DNA from: Nymphaea colorata
Lineage: Eukaryota > Streptophyta > Magnoliopsida > Nymphaeales > Nymphaeaceae
Direction of reading: 5' to 3'
Assembly (NCBI RefSeq): GCF_008831285.2
Contig: NC_045140.1
Coordinates: 15,487,796-15,551,795, forward strand
Length of the DNA stretch: 64,000 bases
Position 1 is the first letter of the stretch. Every line of letters starts with the position of its first letter. Positions 50,400-62,634 of this stretch are shown here, piece by piece. The position numbers and the translations under genes are program-made. A model generated the notes under the pieces. That model had not been told where the DNA came from and made no database searches. It saw only the letters and a list, made by a program, of their open reading frames with translations.

Positions 50400-53300
50400 A
50401 TGGCACTGGTGAGTTCCTTCGGATGTTCCGTCTGTGGCCTTCTCATTCGGTTTCTTCGCTTGTTCTCTCGTAGGATCTCGTTGTGATTTTTTTTTTTTTT
50501 GGAATGGTTCTTTAATTGTTGTTCACGTTTACCTTAATTTGATGCTTGAGAGATTGATGCCGGTTCAAAATGTTGGCGTTATACGTTTTCGTGGCAAAAA
50601 AATGCTTTGATTTGAAGCTTAGATTCTTCTTCAGACACGTAAAACATTTGTCGCGTGCGACATTTAATCTTGGAATGCGAAGACGTGGTCTTGTTTGTGC
50701 TTATGTCAAATCAGCGGTAGGTGAAACAGGGGAGATGGCACGTTATGAGGAAGTATGTAGGTAAAATGGTTTGAGCGGTTAGATCTTTTGAAGACTTACT
50801 CTCACGCCGGGATTCTATCAATTCCTCAGAACTTACTACTGCTGCCTCTTTGTTGTTGGTGCAAGTGGTTCTAGTTCGGATTAGTTCCCAGCATTCTTAG
50901 TCGACCATCCGCTTGATCTGGTTTCTATTTAGTTTGGATGCGAACAATACTTCTTAGGAAAATGACCTTTTCTTGCTTACAGAACTTTGACAGCCATGGA
51001 ATAATGAAACCAATGCGAGTTTGGTGATTTCACTTTCTGCTGGTAGATCTGTAGAGTCCTTGCTGAGTTCGAGCAGAAGTACGATTCCTACTTAATACAG
51101 TTCAGGCTTTTCCCCGAGTAGGCGCTACAAGTTTTTTGGCCTGTTAGCACGAACCGGGACAAGCATTGGGAGTTGGGCATCCTACTTGTATGGAGCAATG
51201 AAGAATAGAGTATGCATTGCTAATTGGCGTGGACATCATTGTGTATTGAGTTATTAACTATTCACCCATTGAAAGAGGAGCTACAGAGATTGTTTAATTT
51301 TTCGTGCTTCCAGATATCCATTCTTCTGGCTTCCTGCCTTAACATCTTTCTTCCAACGTGCTAGAAATCTACATGACCTCTCAATGTCATGCTTCTGAGC
51401 GAAGCTTATTGTTAAAAACTTTTTTACGCATGGTTCTTCGATTCACATCCTTATAATGGGTATCCTTGGATGAATGCTGACTAAGCCTATAATTCATGCT
51501 TATCTATATCATTTTGGCAGGTTTTGCATGCTGACTAAGCCTATAATTCATGCTTATCTATATCATTTTGGCAGGTTTTGCATGCTGGGAGCACAAATAA
51601 AAATGCATTCAAGGCACTTATTGCAGCCGAGTATGTAGGAGTGAAAGTAGAGTTGGCCAAAAACTTTGATATGGGCTCAATTAAAACCCCTGAGTTTTTG
51701 AAAATGAACCCCATCGGAAAGGTATTGTGTTGCACAAGTTACATTTTCTAAATCTTTCTCACCATCGATTTTAATTTTAATTTATATGCCCTGGCTCGTA
51801 TAATCTTTTGAATTCAGGTTCCTGTATTGGAAACACCAGAAGGACCTGTATTTGAGAGCAATGCAATAGCACGCTATGGTGAGATATTCTCGTGGATGGA
51901 CCCTATTTTTTTTGCCCTGGCCATTTTACATTATAGCTGTTTTATATGCAGTTGTACGATTAAAGGGTGATGCTGGACTTTATGGATCGTCCTTGATTGA
52001 TTATGTATGAGGCTATACTTGTGCTAGCTTTCTACCTTTCATTTTGGATTTTCATCCGTGTTTTTTTATTTTCTTTATGTTGTGTTTTTGGGTTTGCAGG
52101 GTCATGTTGAGCAATGGATTGATTTTGCTTCTCTCGAGATTGATGCAAATATTATGCTGTGGCTGAGGCCAAGGATGGGTTTTGCTGTATACCTTCCCCC
52201 GGTAGGTCAATTTATTTGACACAAGCATGAAATTAGAACTTCCACTTGTTCGTTATTCAACAATATAGGGGCTGTTGCTGGAACCATGTAACAAAAGAAA
52301 AAGAAAACAGAAATTAGCATAATTACTTTCTGCTTAGTTAGGCATCTTAGTCCTGATTCACCTATATGATGGCTGTACAATTAGTTTCCATTTAGTATGC
52401 CTTCTTTATTCACTTATTTGATGTCTTGATTTTCATTGAATAATATGGTTTTAGCTGGCAATAGAAATGTAGTAAGTTGAGCCTCAATGTTGTGGTGGTC
52501 TGCTCTTCTTAGTGCGTGTGTTCTGGTTGTGCAACACGTCTTTCCCTGAAAATAATTTCTTGTCCTTGTGACCAGCCTCTACTTCTTTTTTTTTTTCTCT
52601 CTAATACATTGTTTTAATGGTTGTGTTTTATTACTTCGTTCTGTCTGCTACTTCATTGTTGAGCTTATGATTTTGAAGGCTGAGGAATCTGCTATTGCTG
52701 CTTTAAAGAGGGCCCTTGGTGCTCTGAATACTTACCTTGCGTCCCATACATACTTGGTTGGCCATTCAGTGACACTTGCTGACATTGTTATGACCTGCAA
52801 TTTGTATCTGGGGTTCATTCGGTTGATGACCAAGAGTTTCACTTCTGAGTTCCCGCATGTTGAGAGGTACTTCTGGACTCTAGTTCATCAACCCAACTTC
52901 CATAAGATTTTGGGTGAGGTCAAGCAGACAGAGTCTGTTCCACCTATCCAGTCTGTTAAAAAACCTGGTCAGCCTAAGGAAGCAGCAAAACCTAAAGCGA
53001 AGGAGGAGCCGAAGAAAGAGGTCAAGAAAGAGGCACCGAAGCCCAAGGTAGTCGAGGATGCAGATGAAGAGGAGGCTCCCAAACCAAAGCCTAAAAATCC
53101 ACTTGATCTTTTGCCGCCAAGTAAGATGATTCTGGATGAATGGAAAAGATTGTATTCTAACACTAAGACCAACTTCCGCGAGGTTGCCATAAAAGGTACT
53201 GTCTGATGGTCCATCTGTTCCTCCTTTTTTTGTGTTTCCATTTGTATGTTAATTATCTTCTGGTGTTATCAATCAATCTGAGGATTTTGTTGCCCCTTTG

Positions 53301-54283
53301 CTTAGGAGTGTCTTCAATCATGATCTTTCTTCAGTATTTCCTCTGAAGCATAGCAAAGGAAATAAAAGATATTTTTTGTTGGTCATTTTGGATAATTAAC
53401 TCCAATATTTGAACAAAGATCCTGCATTTTATTTTGGTCATATGTATCATGCTATTCCTAATTGTTTTCTCCTGCAAGAGTTAAGTGAGGCCTTCATTGT
53501 GTCTCCATGCCGGGGGTGTTTCTTTCTCCTGTTAGGAGTGTTTCTTTCTCCTGTTAGGAATGGATACACCATATTTGGGAATTTGAATTAACTGGCACTC
53601 TGGAGAATAGGCATTTTTTGTTTTGGCTCACAATGTCTGTCCGCCAGTTTGTCTATCTGGAAGTCTTGTTGCTTGTGATGTCTTCCTTGTTGTTGTTGTT
53701 GTCTATATTAGGCGCTCCTGACCTCGTATGCAGTCTGCTGCCTACTCCAACTCTCTTTCTGGGAGCTTCACTTTCTGCAGGAGAAACTAGTGTTCTTGCT
53801 AAATTCTGCTGATCTAGCTCTTAGTGATTGGGTTTTAGTATAAGTTTGGTTATAGTCAATTTGTATTTCTACTGCTTGAATTGTGTTCTCTCTTGGTATG
53901 CAGGATTCTGGGACATGTACGATCCGGAGGGTTATTCTTTGTGGTTCTGCGACTACAAATACAACGATGAGAACACTGTATCCTTTGTCACATTGAACAA
54001 AGTCACTGGCTTCCTTCAGAGGATGGATCTTGCCCGCAAGTATGCATTCGGGAAAATGCTGATTATTGGATCTGAGCCACCATTCAAGGTGAAAGGAGTG
54101 TGGCTCTTCCGAGGTCAGGAGATCCCGCCTTTTGTTCTGGAGGAATGCTACGACATGGAGCTCTATGACTGGAGGAAGGTGGACATCAATGACGAGGCCC
54201 AGAAAGAGCGCGTGAATGCGATGATTGAAGATCAAGAGCCTTTCGAGGGTGAGGCGCTATTGGATGCCAAGTGTTTCAAGTGA
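50400..54283 (+). CDS. EF1G: Translation elongation factor 1-gamma (eEF1B gamma)
   Basis: Coding exons: 50400-50408, 51575-51721, 51818-51878, 51952-52004, 52100-52201, 52679-53195, 53904-54283 (1,269 nt; 422 residues plus stop). All joins are in frame. Residues 1-80 are a GST N-terminal domain (MALVLHAGSTNKN, then NPIGKVPVLETPEG and ESNAIARY). Residues 90-205 are the GST C-terminal domain. A Lys/Pro/Glu-rich linker covers about 212-262. The rest is the conserved EF1G domain (PLDLLPPSKMILDEWKR, FWDMYDPEGYSLWFC, ending DAKCFK). The protein is the scaffold subunit of the eEF1B nucleotide-exchange complex that recharges eEF1A with GTP in the cytosol. The first coding exon holds only three codons. 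The next acceptor region is duplicated: the acceptor used here is the second copy, because the first gives an immediate stop. Confidence 0.96.
51474..51581. repeat. Exact 54-bp tandem duplication covering a 3' splice site of EF1-gamma
   Basis: Copies lie at 51474-51527 and 51528-51581; the start of the unit (ATGCTG) recurs at 51582. Each copy carries the pyrimidine-poor tract, TTTTGGCAG and GTTTTGC, so two acceptors exist, before 51521 and before 51575. Using the upstream one gives codons GTT TTG CAT GCT GAC TAA and ends the protein after eight residues. Confidence 0.95.
53516..53559. repeat. 22-bp tandem duplication in the last EF1-gamma intron
   Basis: Two adjacent copies of GTGTTTCTTTCTCCTGTTAG plus GA, at 53516-53537 and 53538-53559, lie in the 53196-53903 intron. 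Confidence 0.85.
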
Positions 54284-56238
54284 GGCATCGTTGGTTTATG
54301 TTCTCCCATCAGTTGAGTACCTTCTTTAGGTTTTGGCTCGTCCAAGTAATTATAGTTATCAAGTTTTGCATGTCGTGGACGCTCGAAAAGATTTTTTTGA
54401 TTTAGCTGTGTGCAGCTTATTCTTCATTTTCTGCTTCTGCTGTTGCTTTGTGGAAGCAGCTTTTGGTCTCATACACAGGACTCATTATATTCCTGTAAGT
54501 GTAGCTTCGTGAGAATTGTGTTCCTTGTTCTGCTGCGGGATTTAGGTCATATGTGTGTCTGTGGGAGGGTGGTCGGTCGGTCGGTCCGGTTGGTAGGAAC
54601 GCTTGGGAATGATGCGAGTCTGATGCCGTTGGCCGCTTACTTGGTCTTCGTTTTCTGCTTTTGTGGTTCTGTGGGAGCATTCGTTGGACAGCTTGGGGAT
54701 GAAGCGGGTTTGATGCGGAGCCCCGCCTTGATGCCAAATTATGAGACTTACTTGTTCGTGTAAGAAGCATCTTCTGAGGATATTCTCTCTTTTTATTATT
54801 GGTTCCACCCGAGCGAACTCTTTTATTTTTTGTGTGCGATCCTGGCCGACGGCCAGGCCCGTCTAAGATCGAATGTGATTATCAGCAGCTTGATTCCAAA
54901 GATCAAAATGGGAAGATTAAGATCAAAATGTGAAGATACGAGTACGTGGGTGGGGCAAGCTTGAGATGAGTCGTTCGAATTTGTCAATGAGCACAAGCAT
55001 TTACGAAACTCCCGTTATGTGATTTAATCTGGGTCTTGACAGAAACGTTTTGTGCCAAATATCGTAGGTTAGGGTTTGAACTTTGAATGCTTCTGCAACA
55101 CTAGGCTTTATGCACTTGCCATGGGGAGGGCGACGCGGACTGGCTGTCTTTAGCTTTCTGGATGCGTGCAATTTGCAGTCGTAGCCTTGAAAGCCAAAGC
55201 GAAAGAATTGTGGCGTTTTCGGTTGACGCGTTGCTGCTGCTGCTTCCTCGTTTGTGCGATCTACCAGTGTGGGAGGTGGATCCTGATTGCCCCCATGGCT
55301 GATGCTACGGTATGTATTAATCAAGCGCGACAGAAAACGCTCTTAATTTCATCCGTCCCTCGATAACGCCGCAAGTTCGAGTATAATGTAACTGCTTTCA
55401 GCACGCTAATATCGATCCATTTCTTATATCTAATGGATACCTAGAATCATCTATATTCCAGCTAAACGAAATAACCGAAACTGCCACTTTTGGTTCTTGC
55501 TTTGTCCCAAACTGAGCCGTGCGAAAATGGCTAAACCAATTTACATGGATATCTAAATGGCTAGGCTTGTGAACGGTTTGTCGGTCACCCCCCGTCTTTC
55601 TTAATGTACGTGAAGGCAAAGTAGGGGGAAGTCCTTCTCCAACCAACAGCTTAGGTGCCCATAAAGGTCTCCCAGTTTTTTCCTCTCAAAGCTAAAGTGG
55701 GTAATAAACATTATTTTCTAGAAATTTGTGATTAAAGTGTTCCTTTTAAACACCTCCATTGCTTTTAAAACCTCTTCCTTTCTTCTTTTTGAGGATTTCC
55801 ATGTACACGTTATTAGTAAATGAAAACTGGAAAATCTGTCGCGGATAATGTTGTTTGGACGAGGAGAGCAGAGAAATGAGGAGTAAGGTTTAAGGGAAGA
55901 GAAATACACACGGAATAATGAATAAAGCACGCTTGCAAGAACTTGGCGTCGACCTCTTTCTGAGAAGTTCTTTCATGCGCGGATCCCAGTTATACAAGCT
56001 TACTAACTTTGATATTTCATATGGGGAAACCAGGTTGTTCTTTCTGCAGAGGAGTTTACTTGGGCTACTTTATGTGAATCTGAGGAAAAGGGTACAAACA
56101 CTTAGATTAATTAGGACGTGGCTACTGCTGGAAATTAACAATCACGGCGTTTCGCTTCAGACGTTGAGCACTTTTCACACAGACGAGACGCTCCATCATG
56201 CTGGGGTGACGAACCGACGGGCCATGCACTGTGCGCTC
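54284..56238. other. Convergent intergenic region between EF1-gamma and the DMP gene
   Basis: It contains the 3' UTRs of both convergent genes. I see no convincing gene between them; frames of about 60-130 codons overlap on both strands without recognisable motifs. Confidence 0.55.
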
Positions 56239-56844
56239 CTACTTGGTCGTGCTTGGGACCTCTGCGTACCCAATCCCCCGGCGCTTGTTGGGAAAAACCG
56301 TGAAGACGAAGCTTGAGATGGCGCCTACCACTGGAGGGAGGGCCACGGCCAGCGCCTTCTCCTTCCTCAGCAGCGAAGGGTAGTAGCAAACGGCGGTTTT
56401 GGTGTCGAGGAGAGCCACAGCTGCAAGGACGAAGACTGAGAAGAAGGCGTGGATGAAGTCGCCGAACCTGAGGCGGTGAACAGAGAGATCGATGGAGGAG
56501 TGGCCACCAAAGACGAGCATGCCGCTACGGGTGGCAATGCCGTAGTACGTCTTGCCGTCGGAACCGGAGAAGCTGTCGGTAAAGCAGGAGAAGGCGCAGG
56601 AAGCTGCGCAGAGGATGAGGAGCGCACCGGTGGCAAACTTGTTGGCGAGGTGGCAATCGCCATTGTTGGACAGCAGGGGAGACAGGAACTGGAAGACGAT
56701 GACCGTGCCCGTTGGCAGCAGCTTCAGCAGGTTAGACGCCCCAGCCATCGCCTTGCTGGCCACGCTATGAGACGAAAAGGAGAATGACAAGGAAGGGGTG
56801 GTGTTTGAGATGCCGAATGCTGAAGCTCTGCCGGCTTCCGCCAT
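56239..56844 (-). CDS. DMP (DUF679) membrane protein
   Basis: This intronless gene encodes 201 residues, a normal DMP length. After a Ser-rich N-terminus, four membrane segments are predicted at about 44-59, 70-87, 130-147 and 166-184. Signature blocks are [65 protein letters not shown] and [13 protein letters not shown] proteins sit in the endomembrane system or plasma membrane. Family members are linked to senescence, membrane remodelling and, for the DMP8/9 group, gamete fusion. I cannot assign this copy to a subgroup by reading. The start lies just behind a GA-rich leader and a TATA box. Confidence 0.92.
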   Translation of the reverse strand: MAEAGRASAFGISNTTPSLSFSFSSHSVASKAMAGASNLLKLLPTGTVIVFQFLSPLLSNNGDCHLANKFATGALLILCAASCAFSCFTDSFSGSDGKTYYGIATRSGMLVFGGHSSIDLSVHRLRFGDFIHAFFSVFVLAAVALLDTKTAVCYYPSLLRKEKALAVALPPVVGAISSFVFTVFPNKRRGIGYAEVPSTTK

Positions 56845-56906
56845 CTCTCTCTCTCTTCCTTACTTTTTCTATCTGGTCTGGGCTCTAGACGGTGCCTGTC
56901 CGATAC

Positions 56907-56914
56907 TATTTATA
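56907..56914 (-). promoter_or_regulatory. TATA box of the DMP gene
   Basis: TATAAATA on the minus strand, about 65 bp upstream of the DMP start codon. Confidence 0.75.
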
Positions 56915-58272
56915 CAGGACGTCCACTGTTTCTTGGATGACGAGAATGGCAGTTTGTTGGTCGTTCCGAACCTTTGAGCGAGTCATGACGATCACGCTAC
57001 GTAAAAACTTAAAGTAGAGCGATTGTGATGTATATGTATATTACTCAGCTTGCTCACCAGTGACGATGATTAGGATGAAGGCTGCTTGGATTCGGCGCCA
57101 CTCAGCCCTCGAATGCGTTGCACTTTGAAGACCAGTGTCCTAGTCGTCGTTTTTCTTGCATTCTGTTAATACGTGTATAAAATATGAGATTGTAAAGACA
57201 GAGAAGATCAGGAGGACTCGAAGAAATCTTGTTTGCTCCATCAAAACAACTGAGACAAAAACTCATTTCTAGGTTGCTAGAGATGTTCATTATATCGATC
57301 GGTCGGTGCCGTCGTGTAATAGAATGTATAACCTTTAGTTTCGAAATTAACAAGCCTAGAATAGACGTTTATCCTGGGGAGGAAGTCTTTCAAACAGTTA
57401 TGGGCAGATAACAAATTGCATGTCATCATGGCGTGAGGCGCCAGCAGGCAGTGATCCGGACCAATCAAGGCCGAGGTGGTTGCTATTCATGATCTTGACA
57501 ATAATCATATATTAGGCAGCTTCTCATCTGCAATCACGTAACGAGATGCGTGCAAGCCATCTCAACATTCCAAGAAGAGCTCTGCTGAACCTCTCCTACC
57601 ATCCCCCTCGCTTGCTTCTTACTTTGACGACACGTCCCATAGCCCATCTGTTCCGTATGGATACAAAATACCCCAAGATAAGCAAACAATCTAATTTAAA
57701 ATTGTAAGTGAACACAAGGATGATGTCTACATTTATTGCGTGGTCAAGATATTCATTAAAACCTGGCCTCTGCCATAAGTTACTTGTATTACGTCCATAC
57801 CTCTTTCTCAACAATGGATTTGTGAAAAAGTCTCCGAAGATTTCGCTGATTTAATCAATCTATGGAAAGGGAAATTAAGTAGATGAGCTGCGTATGGCAC
57901 TGGAGGATGGGTTTGAACTAGTGACACAACAAACGCCTCTCCTCCCTTCTGGTTAACAAGTACGTCGAAGAAGGAAAGCAAGCTAAGGCATCAAAAGAGA
58001 GGGGGGGATAGAGAGATGAGGAAACAAACAGGGACGTCGGGAAACCTGGTTGCAGGCCCGTGCGTGTTCCGGTGACCCGCACCGACTGTGCGAAAGGTAT
58101 TTTCTAGTGTTTTTCTTTCACTTTTCTAGCAAAGGTTTTTATCTCTTGTATCAGTCAGGATTTTTTTTTACTAAGAGGCACTAGTGTTTTAAATTTTAAT
58201 CTTGATGGGACATTTATATTAAAATAAATATAAATTGATAAAGTACCAATATATAAGTAAGGTAATTTGTAT

Positions 58273-58304
58273 GAGCTGGTGTGGGCAACGGCCCACATCA
58301 GCTC
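58273..58304. repeat. Short near-perfect hairpin
   Basis: GAGCTGGTGTGGGC and GCCCACATCAGCTC form a 14-bp stem with 13 Watson-Crick pairs and a G-T around a 4-base loop. It is followed by GCTCCGCTACTT, a word often seen near ends of plant repeats. Confidence 0.7.
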
Positions 58305-59029
58305 AGCTCTACCAGTAGCTCCGCTACTTATTTTGGTTGGTGAGGACGGGCTGAGTTTAGTTTGTGGTGGGAAGTAGGAACGCAGAGCCTTGGTCTACAG
58401 CCAACGCTGGTGATGGTTCGGTTTCAGATCTGAGATTCTGCAGATCCGTTTTAAATAATTCAGATATATACGATAAAAAATCTAGCATCAAATTGAAAAT
58501 TCGGAATTCGGTTTTAAGAATATACACCCGATCGGATTCGGATTCAAGTAAGTATCGGATCATGGTATCCTAAATTAAATATCCAAGTCCCGATCATCTG
58601 AACTGAATCCGAAATGTAGATAGCCAGGAGTTTTGATATCCGAATAATCCTTTGAGAATTTGGGGACGGCTATGGGTTTTGAAGTTCAAACCTGCCATAA
58701 CGGTGACGGTGAAGACTTATCGTAAAAGCAGCAATCAGAGTGGCAACTTTAATAAAATGATATAATTTGAACATAAAATGTACACAAAGTTGTTCGCAGA
58801 CATAAAGCTAACCTAAACCTCCAGATGGATTAATACCAAGTACTTATCTAAAATATAGAATATGAACCCAATCTACGTCAACGGAATTTTAGCTTATTTA
58901 AACTCAATAAGTAATATCGTATGCAAAAACCTTAGTGAAAATAAAAACTGCTATTTTCAAAATAATTTTGACATAAAAATTTATTAAGTCAACAATTTAA
59001 TTTATATAAACATAATAATTTATTAGCAA

Positions 59030-60360
59030 TATTTGAAACTTTGTATGGTTCCAATTTTATTGAATGTCTCTCAAGATATTATCAATATTTGAAACACAAA
59101 ACAGATGTTTCAAATAAGCTTTTTTTTATGCAAACAAAAATTTCAATTAGTTAATTAATAAAAAAAGGCATACTTTTATAAGCAATTGGATCATTTGATC
59201 AAGTAAATTGAAAGAAGATTGACTAGTAAAAATAAAAAGAAAAGGATGGTTTCCGAAAATAACTAAAATTAATATAAAGCATTTCAATCAAGAGTTGTTA
59301 AAACATAAAATTGACTTATAATGGATAACTAATAGAAATACTGAAAACTAATATTTTTTGAAATTAAATTAATTAAAAAATACATATTAACATTGAGATC
59401 AAAATTGTTCAGGTAAAAGTATGAGCAAAGTATACTGGAAACCTTTGTAAGTGAATTGTAGGGGTTATATTATACAAAGAAGTTTAATTAGTAATGTCAG
59501 ATAGGTTTTTTATTATACAATCAAAGTTTTTAATTAGTGAATTCATTAAAGAAGCATACTCGAATAAGTACTTTGATCATTATAAAATCTCTCATTTTTT
59601 TTTTATAGTAGATAACTAACTATATAAAATAGTGTTAATATCAAAAAGCTAATATTTTGGAAACAAAATTAATGAAAAAAAATTAAAGACTGAAAAACGT
59701 AAACTTAATATTGAGATTAAAAAAATCAAAGCAAGGCATATTAGAACTCTTCGTAAGCAGTTATTGGTTCTATATTTTATAAACAACATTAGTTATGAGA
59801 GTCCAAATGACATTTTATATAGGTAAACAAGATTTTCAATCAGTGAATTAATTAAACAACCATATTTTCATAATCAAACGAATTATTAGTTCAAATAAAC
59901 CACAAAAATTTTAATTAATCCAATCAATTTAATCAAAATGAAAAGAAAATGATGGTTTGCCCCAACAAGTGAAAATAATATTAAACATCTCAACCTTGAA
60001 CAGTTAAAACCTGAAATTATTTTCCATGGATAACCAATGATATAAAATAATAATAATAATATGTGGAAGATTGAAATACAATTAATCAAAAGTAAAATAA
60101 TTAAAAATACAAACTTAACATCAGATAACTCTTGGCAAGCTAGGGTTGTTGGTATTTCAAATTAGCCATTTGTTAGGCGAATAAATTTCTTTTTTGTTGA
60201 ATTAATTAAACATGAATACTCTAACATATAGTTGAATTGTTGAACCAAATATGAAAATTGACAGGTAAGTAGTATGGTTAGTATAAAAAAAACGCATAAA
60301 ACATAAAAATGAAATCAATGATTTGCCTAACTATTGACAAAATCATCTTGTAACTCCTTT
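59030..60360. repeat. Diverged AT-rich tandem repeat, period roughly 300-390 bp
   Basis: Three ordered landmarks recur. The first, TT(A/C)A(A)T-(A/C)AGTGAATTAATTAAA-like, is at about 59140, 59527, 59831 and 60186. The second, GGATAACTAAT...-like, is at about 59321, 59611 and 60028. The third, GGATGGTTTCC or GATGGTTTGCC followed by AATATTAAAC-like words and GTTAAAAC, is at about 59245 and 59950. Junction words like TTTCAAATAAGC and TTTCAAATTAGCC recur at about 59107 and 60152. Units differ by many substitutions and indels, so the array is old. It is non-coding. Confidence 0.65.
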
Positions 60361-62085
60361 TGCATTGTGAGATTGGTTGGTGGTACTCCACAGCTGGAAT
60401 TTGACAATGTCTATTGGCCTCAATAAATGGTCATTTATAACCAAGGGTAAAATTTGTCCTAGCCCTTTTCAACAAAATTTTGCTTTGTAATTTTCCATAA
60501 AAGTCGAGTTCGAATGTTTTTTCTCCTTAAAAAAAAATTGAAATGGCCGACTCTGGTTGTCTAGTCGGTGATGAAGCCGTAACGTAACGACAAGTAAAGT
60601 CCTAGTTTCCATTGAAAACCATCATCAAGGGTTTTCTTTTCTATCTGCCCTCATAAGCTGAGAGCGTTTTATTGGAAAATAGAAATTTGTCGTCGAAAGA
60701 TCTCGCTGTGTGTATCATCGTCCCTCTCCTAGCTGTGCTTTTGCTTTTGTTTTTTAGAAAAACTAGGGCTCTTTGTTGCGATGTTAAACTTTACTGAAAT
60801 TTGGATCCACAATACAGCTATAGACATTTCAAAGTAGTGAAATTATTAGACTCTGATATGAAATCGGATTTTGGATGATTAGATTCGGACATGAACTCAA
60901 ATTCAGATTCGTGTTGGATACGTTTAAAGTTTTAAAAAGTTAAAAGAGTCGGGTTTGGATCGGATTTCAGATGTAAACGTGAAAATCAGATTTGGCGGAG
61001 TTTCGGATATAAACTTGAAAAACAGATTCGAATTTGGTATAGAATATATTTCATCCGGCTTTGAAAATGTAATATGGGATCTCCAATCCATGATGGAACG
61101 GAACTGGTAGAGGGTAAACGTGATGGTGGTCCTCACATTTATTTGGTCCTTCACCATAATACGAATGAGCTTCGTTTTAAAAGATTAAGAAAAGATTCGA
61201 ACCGAACCCCGTCGACCCTCATTTCATTGGCCAGGAGAGCGCGTGGACGTGGACCAACCAACCAGCAAGTGGAAAATGGTAGCTCTTGCCCTTGCCAGCT
61301 ATTTACAAATTTTCTATTCATTAAATATTCGCAAGTCAAATGACAAGACTATCCCTCCCCGGTACGCCAATTCACCTGCCCCACCCATCTTCCGTCTTCC
61401 TCCCCTCCCTGCACAAACCACCTTCAATACCAGAAGGCCTCCCCATCTCCGTGGCGTTTCCTAAAATTACTTTCGGCAAAGGCGTACGACAGAAGAGAAT
61501 AAAAGCTTCAACATTCAAAAAAGACATAAATCTAAATTCCATTTTATTTACCATCATCGACAACATTCAATTCAACTTATCAGCAGCATGGATACATCGG
61601 AGGAAATACAATCTGATTGGTGGCGAACAGTCCGTCCGTCGATGGACGAGGACGACCGCTCTGAGCTTGGGCGTGCCCGCCTCTTACCTCCATACACCAC
61701 GCATCAACAACCACCACCAGATCGGGCTTCTTTCTTCATGGGTTTCTTTATTCGCTAAAAGGTAGGAGAGAAGCACAGATCCAAAGAGGGAGGGAAGAGA
61801 CGCAGAAGACAGACCTCCACTATCATTTGTTCTAAGATCAGAAAAGGAGAATTAAATTAACACCAAGAACAGCCTTGCAGGGCCTAAATTTTTATGATTC
61901 GGACGGAAGAGGAGATCCGTCTGTTGAGTTGAGGGGGAATTGCTTTCGCCACAACCCATCTATTCTCCTAATTCGCTCAGCCCTCCCGTTGCCAAAAAAA
62001 TACAGAACGGGAGGACGTTGTGAAATGGGGAGAGAGTTTAGGCGAAACTGCGGATATTTGTAGAGGAGGAGGAGGAGGAGGACCC

Positions 62086-62634
62086 CTAGTCGAGCCGGAG
62101 AAGGCGCCGGAGATCCTTGGTCGCGGAGTCCTCGAAGCACTTCTTAACAGAGAAGAAGGTGGGGAGAGGCAAAGAGCTCGGGGAAGGCGAGAGAGAGAAG
62201 GCTGAGCCGGCGTACACCGGCCGCGGAAGGGTGGTGGCGGTGAGGCCAATCTGCCTCGGGATGAAGGACGGATCTGGCCCCAGACGGTCGGTAGTGGAGA
62301 CGATGAGTTCGCCGGCTAAGCTCTCGTTCGTCCGAGGATCGCACGCCTTGATGCAATCGAGGGATTGCCCTCTCTTCAAGATGGTGACCCGACCCATGGT
62401 ACCATTCTTTGCGGTCGCGTTTTTTCCAGGCGGTTTTCCGGCAAGGGGGGTCCCTTCCGTCCCTCTCCTGGAGGGCTGCTGCTTCTTTTGGTGGAAGGAG
62501 AGATCGGCGGGCTTCCGGCTACCAGATCTGGGCGGGTTCCCTGCCGGCGGAGAGCATCTCCGACGGGGTACCGTGACGGGGAGGTTGAGGCGGTGGTTGA
62601 GACAGTCCTGGGGACGCAAGACCTCGGTTCCCAT
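62086..62634 (-). CDS. Small plant-specific protein with a PNRC-type motif
   Basis: This intronless gene encodes 182 residues. It starts MGTEVLRPQDCL, a start conserved in a plant family of unknown role. The middle is basic and Pro/Lys-rich (about 23-75), followed by GRVTILKRGQSLD (81-93) and TTDRLGPDP (114-122). Residues 141-161 (YAGSAFSLSPSPSSLPLPTFF) match the SLPxPxF core of the PNRC motif, known in animals from nuclear receptor coactivators and decapping partners. The protein ends ATKDLRRLLRLD. A role in mRNA decay or transcription is only an analogy. A longer open frame of 255 codons on the opposite strand (62117-62884) overlaps it; that one has no recognisable motif and I take it as a shadow. 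Confidence 0.8.
   Translation of the reverse strand: MGTEVLRPQDCLNHRLNLPVTVPRRRCSPPAGNPPRSGSRKPADLSFHQKKQQPSRRGTEGTPLAGKPPGKNATAKNGTMGRVTILKRGQSLDCIKACDPRTNESLAGELIVSTTDRLGPDPSFIPRQIGLTATTLPRPVYAGSAFSLSPSPSSLPLPTFFSVKKCFEDSATKDLRRLLRLD

Larger units (their letters stand above)
56920..61500. other. AT-rich intergenic region between the DMP and PNRC-motif genes
   Basis: I see no supported gene. The region includes a hairpin at 58273-58304, CGGATTCGG-rich repeat-like segments at about 58420-58640 and 60840-61060, and diverged tandem repeats at 59.0-60.4 kb. Base composition is strongly AT-biased from 58.7 to 60.5 kb. Confidence 0.6.
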
